Source: Dicaeum eximium
Lineage: Eukaryota; Chordata; Aves; Passeriformes; Dicaeidae
Assembly: GCA_013396995.1 (NCBI GenBank)
Contig: VWZP01005794.1
Span: forward strand, 48,284-112,283
Length of the DNA: 64,000 nt
Reading direction: 5' to 3'
Shown: positions 36,732 through 49,900 of the stretch, piece by piece
Layout: every line of letters begins with the position of its first letter
How positions within the stretch are numbered: the stretch's first letter is position 1
Position numbers and translations under genes: made by a program
Notes under the pieces: model-generated
The model's database searches: none
What the model saw: only the letters and a program-made list of their open reading frames with translations
What the model was told of the DNA's origin: nothing

Positions 36732-36877
36732 TCATGTGTGAATTCTCTTCTGAAAGACATCAATGTGATCATTAGTTGTCTTTATTTTTTCAGAGCAAAA
36801 CATAAAATCCTCCAGTCTTGTGCTCCCTTCATAAATATGTCCAGCTCCTGTAATCACTAGCACAGGTGAAATCTCAT
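36732..36877 (-). other. Possible terminal coding exon or relic
   Basis: Seen: minus-strand acceptor CAAATCTTTCAG followed by 48 open codons ending in TGA (36732-36734), including TGAGHIYEGSTRLEDFMFCS. Composition looks protein-like. The opposite strand of the same stretch also carries an acceptor and a donor. No upstream exon found. Could be chance. Confidence 0.2.
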
Positions 36878-36965
36878 CTGAAAGATTTGCAAGTAGTACC
36901 AAAATAAACAGCAATGTATGTGCATGCAAGATGTCCCCTTTATGAAGGAGTGACAGATACACTGA

Positions 36966-37042
36966 AATACAAAAAAACCCCAAAAAAAACCAAAAAAAAC
37001 CAAAACCAACAAAAAAACCCCCCAAAAACCCCCCCCAAAACA
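36966..37042. repeat. A/C-rich low-complexity tract
   Basis: Runs of A and C (AAAAAAACC units) over about 75 bp. Confidence 0.85.
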
Positions 37043-40000
37043 TATGTTTTTGTTTTCTTGAAAACTGTATCCAGGAAAATTTACTCTAACTGTCCAGTAC
37101 TACTGTTTATTTGGCTGTAGCTATTAGTCCTGTGTAGTTTGACCTAGAGGATTTTCTGATATTCTTTTTGATAGATTTTTAATGTATTGTTTTAACATAA
37201 ATCTGTTTCAATCTATATGCCATAAACCTCTTAGGAAAATGTGATTATACCCAAGCATTTATATATGTTCCACAAAGGAGAGTGGAGAAAAAGGAAAGAT
37301 TGCAGACCAAACTGTAAGTTTTCAACACCTTTAGTGTCCTTAGATTAGAAATTTTAAGAGTAATTTAAATATTCCCACTGGAAAAACAAAAGTGATTAAA
37401 TTATATAAAATATAAGTGGAAAGCCATAAGATAATATAGAATTAATGATACTGTTCAATAGCAAAGTAGTATTCATATTGTCATTATGAAAATGAAACTG
37501 GTAATTTCACCTTTTTTCCATGTGGAGGCAGTTAATTGTTCACAAATATATGAAAAACTCATGAACTGAAAGATGAAAACAGAGTTGAACTGATTCCTGT
37601 AAAAAATGAAATATGATATAAGGTTGTTTAGTAGTTATGTATAAATATTTTTCCCTCACTCATGACTTGAAATTTTTATTTAGAGATGAATGAAAAATAT
37701 TTCCTGGAATGTTGCCTATGTCACCAGGAAACGACATCTTTCAGAATTTCCTTGATATTAACATTTTTTTGTTTTGGTTTGGGTTTGTTTTTGTTTTTGT
37801 TTTTTTCACAGTGGGCAACTTGGAAATTTCAGCTGGTGTTAAAGTGATGTATATTTGTGAATTCATGTAAAAATATCTTCCATGTGTGTTTGTGGCTGAA
37901 CCTGGGCCTTCATTTAGTTTCTTGATGCAGTAAAAAGGGCTGGCTGAAACCTCCCGTTCCCAATTGTGGTTTGGTCCCTATGGATATTGCAGGCTTTCTC
38001 TTGCACAGTGGCAATTTATTTGCTTTACCTGTGCTTGATTCCATGGCATTTGAGTGTGTTGGGGGCTGAGGAGAACATAGCATCCTTATTTCTGACAGGA
38101 GGCAGCATTGTGATAGCTCTGGCTCACACCTGGGACTAAATGCAGCTGGGCTCTCTTTAGTGCCCAGCATCACTTTAGGCGCCGTAGCATCTCCAGGATT
38201 CCTGCACAGCCCTGGCTGGGGTTGGGCACCCAGCGCTGCCCAGGGAGCGCCAGCTGCCCAAGGTGGCCCTTCCCTGGCACTGGTGAAGAGCTCAGGGCCA
38301 TGTTAGGGACTATAGATAGTCACACTTCTGCCCTTCAGCCATTGCTGCAGAAGAGTCCCATGTAATCCATACCAGATACAAATCTGCCCACCTCAGCTAA
38401 CTCGAACTTTCCATAATAATACCAGGTACCTGTTTGCAAAGAACTAAATCCTGCCCAAGACCTGTGTTGCCATTGCAGCAAGTGGAGCTCTTTAGGAGGC
38501 AGTACCTGGCTGTAATCATTGACTTTGATGAAAAAACTTCAATGGTGAGGCAAATTTAAAACTAATGGATCCTAGAGATTTAAATGCATTTGTGTGGGGT
38601 AATTATGATTTTGGGTTTTCTGAATTTCCTAGCAGCACGCCTGCTGGGTTTTATTCCCAAGAGACACATCACTTTCTCAAAGAGAGATTTTGTAAACATA
38701 TCTCTCTAAGCTGTGTCCTGTTCAGGGACACAGCTGGTGTTTTCTATTCTGTTCCCACAACATGGGAGATATGGGTTTCTCTAACCAATGGTAAGAGCGA
38801 GCTGGTCTTGGTTACCAGCCCATGAATTCAGTATGATAAGAGGCATTCTTGTACTAAGCACGAAGAAGAAAGCATTGTACTAAGATTGCACCAAAGCTTT
38901 GTAAAGAAGCATTGCAGGCTGCATTGTACAAGGCATTAAGCCTCAGGCCTAGAACATGGAGCCAAACATAATAAAACTGTCTTAAGCCTTCTGATACAAG
39001 GAGTCAAAGGCTCTATGCACGAGGGAAACAACCAATACAATTGCAAACCCCTCATGCCAGACAACAACAACATTTGTGTTTTTTATTTTATATAATAAAT
39101 GAGCACATTTAAAGTGCTCTTCAGATATGCTTGGAGAGCACTGTACTGGCTATGTGCAAATTTGAGCTGTCAGTTGCTCAGACTTCAGCTTATTTGCGTT
39201 TAGCTTTCACAAATTAGCCTCCTTCCCAATGAAAACCAGCCATCTGAAATATCTGAAATGTTTTAATTCAGCCATTTGAGTTACGGGTGAACAAGGAAGG
39301 TTTTGCCTCTGAACTCAGACCCAGTTTTTATGTGCCAGCTGGCAAAGGCATCCCTAAGCACACACCTTGCTGTGAGCAGTGTTTTGGGTTTTAGCACTGT
39401 ATTTGGGCTGTGTCATACTTCACTTGTTTTCACTGTAGTCTTCCACAGAAAAGGTGACTTGTATATATTAACTCCGTGTGCAAAATTTTGATGAGCATGG
39501 GCATTTTCAAGTCATAAAGATCAAAAACTGCCTACAAGAAAAGCTGTATTTTTGGCTTCTCTAAGTTGTTTATGAACAAATAATCCATGTTCCTATTTTT
39601 TCTTCTAATGTGAAACTGGGAAAAATAATTTTTTTACTGTTGTTGCTTCCGTCAGAAAAGTAGCCAAATACCCCAAAACACTGAGCTGGGATGTGTGCTG
39701 ATGGCTGAAGAGAGAGCATCACCAAGTTATTCTGCCCAAACTGTGCAGTGCCCTTTGTTTGATAGCGTCCCCTCCCATCAATGACCACTGATGGCATGCC
39801 AGGTGCCTGAGACCAGAACACTGCATGGAATGCCACAGTGGTTCTTGTCTTGCCACAGCAGTGCTGATGAATGTGCCATCTTTGGGGCTTGTGGCCAACT
39901 GTAAGTTCCCTGCAAGTGGGGAAGTCCATTTTTCTGTGATGTCAGTGAGTTGTCCATCTCTGAACTTTCTGCAAGCTGCCCCAGTCACTGGCATGATGAG

Positions 40001-40573
40001 AATTACTGGAGTACTTGGGGCCATTCCTGCTGGCATCAGAGAAACCTGAAGGAGGGGCCTGGGAGAGGAGTGGCACCTGAAGATCTCTACCTTCTCCATC
40101 CAAGATGATGCCTTCAGGCCATACTGAAGCTGGGCAGCATATTGCATTTCGCTGCCAAACCACAACCAGCTCCAAAGCTCGCCCTGCCACTGGAACACTG
40201 ACCTCTCTTCTGGGTGCAGTGCTGGGGAAGAGCACAGTCAGCAATCCTCTCTGCTGATCTCCAGTAAGGACCCAGAAGGGGGACAGATTTAGTGTTTGTC
40301 CTGTACAGGGCTGCATGTGCTTTTCCATCATTTTTAGAAATTTCACTTGGAAGAGCTGACAGTGCGTGATCTATTTTAAATAGTGCTTCAGAAGATGAAA
40401 TTATTTTTGGTCTAAGTGAAATCAATAAGCAGCTTTAAATATAAGATATCGTTTAAATAAGCAAAAAAATATCCAGTGACCCTCAGTATTTATTGCATGT
40501 CTTACGTCTACTATGACAACCTTTATTAGCTAATTAATAGCTCCATTCTGTAGAGCAGCTTACTGAAACCACC

Positions 40574-40619
40574 AAAACCTCACTCTAAAGTCTTTCAAAA
40601 CCTCACTCTGAAGTCTTTA
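40574..40619. repeat. Tandem duplication, 23-bp unit, two copies
   Basis: AAAACCTCACTCTAAAGTCT plus TTC is repeated at once, with a substitution at the A/G after CTCT and another at the last base. Confidence 0.85.
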
Positions 40620-41977
40620 GAAGGCATGGGTAGTAACAGGTGCAGGTGTGGTGCTGCCTCCTTTATTTCCAGCTTCCCTTTCTCCTAAGACACCTTTTCC
40701 TCAAAGTGCTCAACCTTGTTCTCCCTGGCTTCCTTGTGTGCATCAGGAAGTGCTCCAAGTCCTGGTCTGTGTAGCCCATCCCTAAGTCAGGTGCTGGTAA
40801 AATCCCAGTTTGCATCTTCCTTGCCTGCACTGTTACAAACTCCCCTGTCCTAGCACCACATGGTTGAGCTCTGCACATGCTCCTGCCTTGCTTATGGAGA
40901 TCACCATCCCTCTGCCCCCGCTCTCACAGTCAAAGGTCTCAGAGTGGATTGGGTTTCCCAAACAGGGAAGCATTTTTAAGTTCTTTATAAAAATTAATGT
41001 AGCTCTCCCATGCTAGCTTTTTCCCCCTAATGCTCTCTTTTTACTGTCACCTTGCCTACCACTATAATTGTGATGTTGGTACTTTCATTTGTTATGTTGA
41101 ATATTTTCTGAAATAAATAAGAACATTGCTTTATTTGTGGGTAATGCTGGTCCCTTATGTATAGTACTGGGAAATGTTGCCTAGCAAATTCTGTGACTCT
41201 CAATGAAATATGTTAGTTTCTTCTCATAATTTACATCCATTATTTCTCACAGTATTTGATGCATTTTACATGCTTTTGTGATGCTGACTTTAAAGGAAAG
41301 TGAAATGGTGGTCGAGCAGACTTATGGATTCAGTTCTTTCCTTGAGACTTTGTTGCTGGGTGCGAGGTTAATCTGATTAAATGTGCATCTTGTAGCTGCT
41401 CCATTGGGACAGTGGTTACTGGAACTTTTTGGCTCCCTTGGTGTGGAGAGTGGAGTGGGATGGGCAGCCCTAAGGGGAGATGTAGCCTTGCCCTAGGACA
41501 GGTTAGCTGCATCACACCTGGGAAGTGCTGCTTGTGTCAACACCAGAGCTTGGGATGACTGGCTCAGAGGTGGATTTCTATAATAAAGGATGTATATATA
41601 AGTATGGTGAGCTTCCTCAGGGAAATCTACAGGTAGTCTTTTTTTTCATACATTTAGGGAGAATTTTGCCATACTATTAAACAGGTCTTGAAAGAATGAA
41701 TCTCATGATTGTAGTTTCTCGCTGTTGCTAAATATGCTTTTAAAATAAGCATAAATACATCAGAAATAATTGATTTCTCATTAATATGAGGTTGCAATTA
41801 AATCAACTGTTCTCATACCCTGAATTCTGCAGAAAGTTAAGAATTGTGTCCTAGCACTGCATGAGCTTTGAGTTGTGTGCCCTGTCTCAAGCACTTTTTT
41901 TTTTTTAAATAAATCTTCATAGGAGAAGAAGTCTGGTTTAGTGCAGTTCCACACAGGAGCAGGGCAGGGTTACCTGC

Positions 41978-42039
41978 CTTCTCACTCTCTCTATCTCTCT
42001 CTCTATCTCTCTCTTTCTCCCTCTCTCTCTTTCTCTCAT
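41978..42039. repeat. (CT)n pyrimidine tract
   Basis: About 60 bases of interrupted CTCTCTAT/CTCTTT repeats on the plus strand. Confidence 0.9.
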
Positions 42040-44393
42040 CAGTAAGTAAATCTTTGCCAGATCTCCTGAGATGCTTGCTGATTCTATTCCTTGCTCAGCA
42101 ACAAGAGGTTAAGACATAGAAAAAGGCTGTTTTGGAATCTATTTGAAACATGCCAATAATAGCAATTGTTGGTAATGAATCTATTCCTTATGAGTACATG
42201 ACACGCTCCTCCTCTCTTGTGATAGAAGCTTTAAATGTTAGTAGCCAGGAAGTGCCAACATTTTGATTGCTGCCTGCAGTTAAATACATAAAAATATCAG
42301 AGGCATAAAATATTTTGGCATTAAAAAAAAGCAAATGGGTTGAGAGATAAGGAATATAAGGCAGAGGCAGAAGTGTCTGCTTGGAATACTTGATACTGCC
42401 TTTCCTTCAACTATTGCTAAGAGAAGTTTAGCAGTCACATAACAAATGTGTTTGTGTTCCTTCACTAGCTATGTTTGAACTGGGGAGTTTGATCTCTAAG
42501 TTGGTCCTTGTAACAAGATTTTTCATGTCTAGATAGTCATGGTGCTTGTTTTAAAATGCTAAAAAGGGGAAAGTTCTACAGTGACATGGAAATGCTGGCT
42601 CCATCCATGGTGTTCTCGGAATGGATGTGTCCTGCATTTTCTTGGCTGATCTACTGTCAGTTTTTGAAGTAGCAACTCTGTACTGTGCTACCTTTAACTT
42701 ATCCTAGAGTTAAAATAACACAAGAAATAAAAAGTAACAAAGCAATCCTTTAGAAGAACAATTCTTGTGCACTTTATTTCAGCTGAACTTATTTTGGCAT
42801 TTTTTAAAATTGAATCTGCTGCTGACCATCAGAATGTTGAACAGAAAATTGCCATTGAAACTGGATGTTTAGTCAAAAGTTACACTCCCATAACTCTGCT
42901 AGCATAAAAGGGATAAATTGTCAGTGTAAATAGTGCACATCATTATACATATACCCATTCTCTTTTTTCAGTAGCATATACATTTGACAAACTTCAGTGT
43001 TTAAAAAAATAATTTTGATTAAATGAAACTGTTATGGTTGGGATTTAAAAGCTTGTAAAGCTCTGTTTTACCATGCTGCACACAGCTATTTTTAGAAGCA
43101 GTCACAGAGTTTCTTTCAAACTGAATCATTGTTAGAAGATTTCAACTGAGAAAGCTGGTAATGATTCAGGGTAAGACTTCAATTTCTTTATATGTAAGAG
43201 TAAAGAAATATGCATAACATTCTAAAATTGAATACTTTTAATACCTAAAAAAGTCTTAATAGAAATTGGCATTGCTCCACATGAAACTTCTGTAAATCAT
43301 CCTAATCCTAGTGAGTTCAGCATCCTAAATACGCACATGTTTGTGCATTAAAGAAACAGCCTCTCTGTTGCCCTGTAAGCATGAAATCAAATAGGTTTTT
43401 TGTGGTTCTTTATTCCAAAGACTTTACAATGGATCCCTAAATACTTTCATTTTTAGAAATTCAGCATTTTTTGTTCCTCCAAAGAGCCTGTATGCTTTGT
43501 GTTTGAGCCACATAGGTAGGTTACACCTTTTGTATCCAATTGACTTCTAAACTGTTTTCTGTTGCTTTTGATTATTGAACAGTTAGCTTACTCTAGCTCT
43601 GCAGGACACTGAGGAAAAAGAAGATAACTGTTCAATACAGATATGGCTATTCTCCCTCCAATTCTCATCAACACTCTTGTTATCAGTTGTGTTTTAATGC
43701 TGTATTGATACGTTATACATTCACAATTTTCTATCCATAAAATAAAAGAAAAATTTAGTTTATAAATTACCTAAACATAGATGTGGTCCACATCTATCAT
43801 AATCATATCAATATCTAAATCATATTTAGGCATAGATAAGTAATACTTCTTAGGGAAAATGACCGTAAACTTTTTTCTTCTGTACAATGGTAGGCTGTGT
43901 GCACTGTCCCCATTCAGGCAGTGTATTCTGTCATTAAAATGTTTCACTGCATTTTTATGAAGTTCATCTGCAATGCGTGTTCCTGTTTTCAACCAAGCTG
44001 TAAAGCACCAATGCCAGCTGGGGTTTGGAGCATCACTCTTGGCTTACATCAGACTTCTTTTCACTTCTCTGCAAGCCTAAAGGGTTACTTTTAAAAATCA
44101 CATTCTTTATGACTTACTGCTCTAATCAGCTCTACAGTCTAGGTACAAATTCTTAGGGTAGCATTTATGTCAGAATCTACAGATGATACTCAATTTGGGA
44201 TTAAGATATCTGAGTGTAGTTTTCTGCCTCAATCAGACATCTAATGCCTTTTCAATACCTTAAGTTATTCCATGTCACTCTCAGCTACTGCACTAAAAGA
44301 CTCCAATCCTTCTTAGGTCCTGTGTGCTATCTCCCAACATCAGCAGAGCTCTGAGTAAATAGGCAACCCCAGAGGTCGAGGGGAAGGCATTAT

Positions 44394-44414
44394 AACAACA
44401 ACAACAACAACAAT
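44394..44414. repeat. (CAA)n microsatellite
   Basis: About seven CAA/CAT-like units. Confidence 0.85.
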
Positions 44415-46890
44415 AATCAACACAGTCACCTATATTTATGTACTGACTAAATTCCTCTGTGCCTAAGACCCCACTATAGTGCACGAAGATTAATCATCAG
44501 CAACTGAGAAATTCAGCTGAACAGCCTCTGTGTGTGTATTTCAGATACTTGAGGTTATCTGACACACCTGCACGGGGTAGAATGTGTGTTGTAGGATGTA
44601 CAGAGGATGTATGTTCTTTAGAAGAATGCCTGGAGGTCAGGCATTGCATCTGGGAGCACCAGCAGTGGCACCAGGCACTGGTATGCAAGCAGCTGAATTG
44701 ACCCTCAGAGTATTTATTATCAGAGGCACCACTGACTGTAAGAGGCATAGGCACTTCAGGAGCTGTAGACACCAGTATTAGTGCTTCATGGATCTGTGAG
44801 CTGAATTCTACCTTGTTGAGGACCTGGATATTAATTGAGCATAATTTTGTTGCTTGGCTCTTTGCCTGTGGTACCTCAATGCTTCATTGTCATGTGTACA
44901 AGAAATTACTAGTCCATCAACTAAAGAGACCTGTTCCCATAAACTAACATTCTCTGCTCTTTGGCCTCTAAGTCTTGTTCAAGACTTTGACTTGAAATCC
45001 AAACAATACCCTGTTTTCTACACCTTCTGTGCCTAATTAAACCTTTGAACAGTCATCACTGATTTTCATGAATCAAAATCTGTCTACCTAGGACTAAGAT
45101 TGGAAGGTCATGTCTACATGCACTTTTTAAAGTCCTTTACTGATCTTCTATTATCAAAACATCACTTCAGTATTATGAAGTTCAAATGCTTGAAGTGTGG
45201 GAATCTGAAGTGTGCAGTAATCTTCCCACCAGATCACATCCATGCAGCCTGAACAGAAGTTGGGGGCTGAAGTCAAATAATGTAATAATCACATTAACAC
45301 CTCACAATTCTGGATCATCAGAGGCTTTAAATATGTTTTGCAAATATTAACATCACAAAAGAATGAAGTGCATATTGTTAGCTTGTGCCTGTGTCTGTGA
45401 GGATAAGTATGGAGTTAAAAAGAAGCTATGAACTCTCATGAAACCTTGGGTAAATCATTCAGATTGTCAACTCCTATCTTAGGTGGCTAGTAATGCTTTT
45501 GTATTCAGTGGGGAGCTGGGAGGCGATGCTAGGTGTGGATGGTATTGCTATCTGAAATGGCAAGTGTAGGGGTGTTTTTACAGCCAAAAATAATGTGAAT
45601 AGGGATTCAGTGTACAATTCATACTGGTGTTTATCAAAATGGGTGGTATTCATAGAGTTGCAGATGTCTCCATCTTAGCTTGTTGCCCTTGCATTTCTTT
45701 ACAGTCAGTAGAGGTCTAGTCAGTGTAAAGTGTAACTAATCTCATTCTAAAGTAGGTGTCTAAATAGATCAGACTGACTTCAAAGGGTGCATGGAGGTGA
45801 CTAGTTCAGATGTAGGAGAACTGAATCTCTTCCTACCTGTTCCGTGGGCAAAACTGCTAGGATTTTGCTTTTAAAAATATACATTCAACTTTACTGAGCC
45901 ACAGTTAGCATACCAGATGTAGAAGTGTTTCAGAATAAGTCAGTTTTAAGCATTTACCACAGATTGTCATACCAGAATTTTAATTATAAATACTAAATAA
46001 TTATGTATCATCTTACACAAACCCAAGAGCAATACCAATTATGTCTGTGTGGGTCATCTGGAGCAGTAAGCAAGGCAATGAATAAGGTTTCACAGTGGAG
46101 GACTGAGGTAATTTTCGAGGACTTCTATTTCTAGGACTTCCTAATTTCTAGGACTTCTACATTCTTCTTTCATGCGATCTCTTGGAACCTTGTTCAGATT
46201 TCCACAGATCTAATGCAATACTTGGTAACCATATGTAACCATCCCTATCTCCAGCTGGTGCTTAAGGAAGGTGTGGTCTTCTATAGCTTGTGTCTTACCT
46301 GTCACTGTGCAGGTGACTCAGGTACCTGCACACCCGAGTGTCTCAGAACGGCACTGGACATCATATATGGGTATCTTGCATCAACGTTCATTTATTTGTC
46401 ATCTCTTCACTTGGATCTCCTACAGTTACCCTCATCTAAAGGAAAATCATGTTACAGACAGAAATTTGGTGCATTGAGAATTTCAGAGCAGACATAGATC
46501 ATCCACACTGGAACTGCACACAGTTACTGACCTGAGTTCTCATTCTAATTATATGTAGTTTTTTTCTGCCCTGTTTCTTTCACAGTCCCGGCTGATTTCC
46601 CTACTGTGAAAATATATTCATCTTCTATAATATAATATTTATTCTACAGCAATAATTGGATATTGGCACTCACAAATTAATCCAAGAATTATCTTAGTTG
46701 ATTTTGACAACTTTCGAAGGACTTTGAAACAGCTTCATATTGGAAGAAAGCAGATCTATATGAGATCCTATAAGCAATGGTAATTCTCTGCCATCTTTTA
46801 CTGGTAAGGAAAGTCTCAGTAATCAGCAACACAGCGAAAAGCACCCACTTCCAAACAAACAGATAAAGGAGAATACACTCCAAGCCCCTT

Positions 46891-46908
46891 TAAAAAAAAA
46901 AAAAAAAN
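46891..46908. other. Poly(A) run ending at a single N
   Basis: A run of 16 A then N at 46908, probably a contig join or an unresolved homopolymer. Confidence 0.85.
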
Positions 46909-49900
46909 AGCACTAAGACACAATCTATTATATTTTAGTAAATATGTATGGGACCTGCATCATTGTTACTGAAGTGAATACGTAGTTTGATTCTTTATTT
47001 CTTACAGCTTTTTTAAAAACAATGCTATTCACATGCTGATCACACAATTTACTAGGAAATTCTTTGAAATTCCATTCTGTGCTCAATGCTAGATTATTTA
47101 AATATGAAGAAGAAACAATATGTTGCTAATTCAAATTAAAATAAATGAATATTTAAGCCCTATGTTTACTCTGAAGCTACAGGTTGGGCACTGTGGGCTA
47201 GCCATAGCAGTTTCAAAAGAATATTAAGGGATTCATGTGGTGTTTTCCCTAAGGAATAAATATCCTAAGTCAGTGTGGCCAGTCAGGCCACAGATCTCAG
47301 ATATCCTGAAACCTGCTCAAGTGCTACAAGGCACGTATTTAATATCTTAATTTTAAAATCGATCATTAAATTTTAATGCCTAAATTTAGGAAAGTTCAAT
47401 TTTAAGCTATGTGTTTTGGGAAGGGCAAGTTAATTAGTTTCAGTCTGGATTTAGTACTGACTTACTCTTGCTAGTGAAAATGCCATGCAAGAAAAAAGGC
47501 CAAGTAGTGTTAGCAATGTGCCAGTCAGGAACTCTGCAGGAAAGTGAAATTATAAATGGTGGGAGTTACAGAAATAATGTGAGTCATGCTAAGAAACTGT
47601 GTGTATCTAAGAAGAGCAATGGACAAGAGTGTATTTGCTCTACCTGTACCTACAGCACAGCAGCCTCATATTCACCATCCCCAACAGGAGCAAGTGTAAA
47701 TAGCATAACTAAATAAAGGGGTGGGAAAGCAAACTGTGAGGGAATATCTCCTCTCATCCAAAAGCTGTGAAGCTGCATGAGGGTGATGCTCTGCACAACC
47801 TCATAAGTCCTTGCTGTGTCTGTGAACAAATGTGCAGATTTTAATTATTTTTCTTGCTCCATTTGCTGATGAGCATAAGGGCTTGGCCAGGGTGTATCTT
47901 AGAAAGGTAACTCATCATGCATATTCAGAACTGACATGACTGGCATTTAAGAGATAACTATAGGAAATTAACTCATTTCAAATTGAGCATGCAGAAAGGA
48001 ACCTTTCTGTTACATTTAGCACCACTCTGAAATATTTTGTAAAACTTCAGTGTCCGTAACATCATTGAGGCTTATTAAAACTTCATGTACAAATGCATTT
48101 TTTGATTAACCTATTTTCTCAATGCAGGCACTTTGATTTTTGTAGGTGAAGATTTTTTTGTCTTATATTTGTGAAGAAGCTTTTACTTGGTAAAGAGATA
48201 AACACATTGGAATGATGGTGTATAATATATTAGAAAATATGTAAGTAAGTAACTAAACAGAGGGTAAGCTGAACTGTCTGCTGTGTGCAATCTGTAGCAG
48301 TTCAGTAGTTTCTCATGCCATTAGTGTGGTAACATAATGCTGTGATGGTAGTACTAAAAAATACAAAGAGGAGTTGTGTTCAAAGCCACAATCCTGATAT
48401 TTATTTCAGTGGGAGTCTTATAGTCCATATGTGAATGTGGTTTGTTATTTCATCTCTTAAAATCTGTCAAGCAGTGCTGTCTCTCTTCAATAAACATTTT
48501 TAGATCAGTCTTATTAAATGTTTTAGTTGCTTTTATGTAACTGCTTTTGAATCAAGGCATTCCTGTCCTAAATGCAGGATGAAAAGTAGCCTAGCAGTGA
48601 AATCTTTTCACTTGCTGTTCAGATTTCCTCTCTAAATTTACATTAGTATATTAAGAATATAAAATGCAGATTTTTAAATCCCAAATGGATAAGAGTGTGG
48701 TAAAAAATAATTAGAAGTGTGAATAGCTATTGTAAAAATCAAGAGTTGACAAAAGAACCTACATTACACGAAAGATAGAGAAGCAGTTCAAAAAATGATC
48801 CAATTATTAAAAGAGTTTAATGCAGCATTAAGCTTCATGAAATGAGATCTTCCACTCTCTACAAAACCTTTCATTGTGGCTTGTGGCTCTGTTCCTCTTT
48901 TTGCTCTTTTCCATTTTTGCTTGTTTTACTTTATCATACTCTAGTCATGTTCTTAATCATCCATTTGTATTTCCCTGCTCTCATGTCTACTCCCTTGCTT
49001 CTCAGCCCTCGGGCTGAATCATGCCTCTACTTCTGGGAACTTCTCTGTGAGCTCTCTTCTCAAAGAGCCTATGTATACTTCCAGAATCTGACTGCTGGAA
49101 ACACAGCTCACTACAGGCCTAGTATTTCATTTGTTTGTGACCAACTGTTGTCATCTCAACTTTAAAAGATCGAGAAGTTGACTTGAGAAGGGAATGAGAA
49201 GCCAGGAAAGCGGTGGAAATGGTTACTTTCAGAAGGGCTCATTCGATTGGCCTGGGCTTTAAACATGCAAGTGATTTCATTCACATAACACTGCTATTGA
49301 TTTGTATGTGTTAGCTGATCAAAAAGAATTACTTTCCTGAACTTAACATAGAAAACTGAGCACTTAGCAGCTATTTCAGAGTGATCAGATGCAGCTTCTA
49401 GTCAGGAGGATCTGAAACCATTGACTGCTAAAAGCTGTGCATGCAGAGAAGGGGCATTCAATTTCTTTATTTTTCTAAAATATCTCCCACTGACCGTGGG
49501 TGAAAGCAGGACACTACTGTTACATGTTATATGGGCTGTGGGTCTGAGCTGGTGTAACTATTCTTGGCTTAATCTCCTAAGGATGTGCACATTTGACCTA
49601 ATCTCGAGTTAGTAAAATTATTTTTATTTGCAGTAGACAAACTAAAACATTTCACATAAATTGAGTTTCTGTAGTAGTGTCTTGGATTTCTTTGAAAGTA
49701 TCAATTATGTATAGGGGCTTAGAGAATTTAATTCTAGTCTTTAGGAATGACTTATGTAAAAGAGTATCAGCTTCCCAGTCAATAGCTTTGAAAACTGGTC
49801 ATCAGCAAGGCAGGTAAATTATCAAAACTATTTTAATTAATGTATCCCATGTAAGCCTTTGGCTATCAGACTTTTGCTGTCTAAATATGTAATTACATAT

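Larger units (their letters stand above)
33804..41977. other. AT-rich DNA with a GC-richer patch at 39.6-40.4 kb, no gene confirmed
   Basis: Several minus-strand frames of 103-159 codons overlap at 39570-40425 because the patch is GC-richer; none resembles a family I know. An A/C-rich low-complexity tract lies at about 36966-37042 and a 23-bp tandem duplication at 40574-40619. 38100-38330 is another GC-rich patch of unknown nature. Confidence 0.5.

Noticed and set aside
48842..49165. 107-codon plus-strand frame with many Leu, Phe and Ser
   Set aside because: Explained by a pyrimidine-rich strand; no start context or splice sites.
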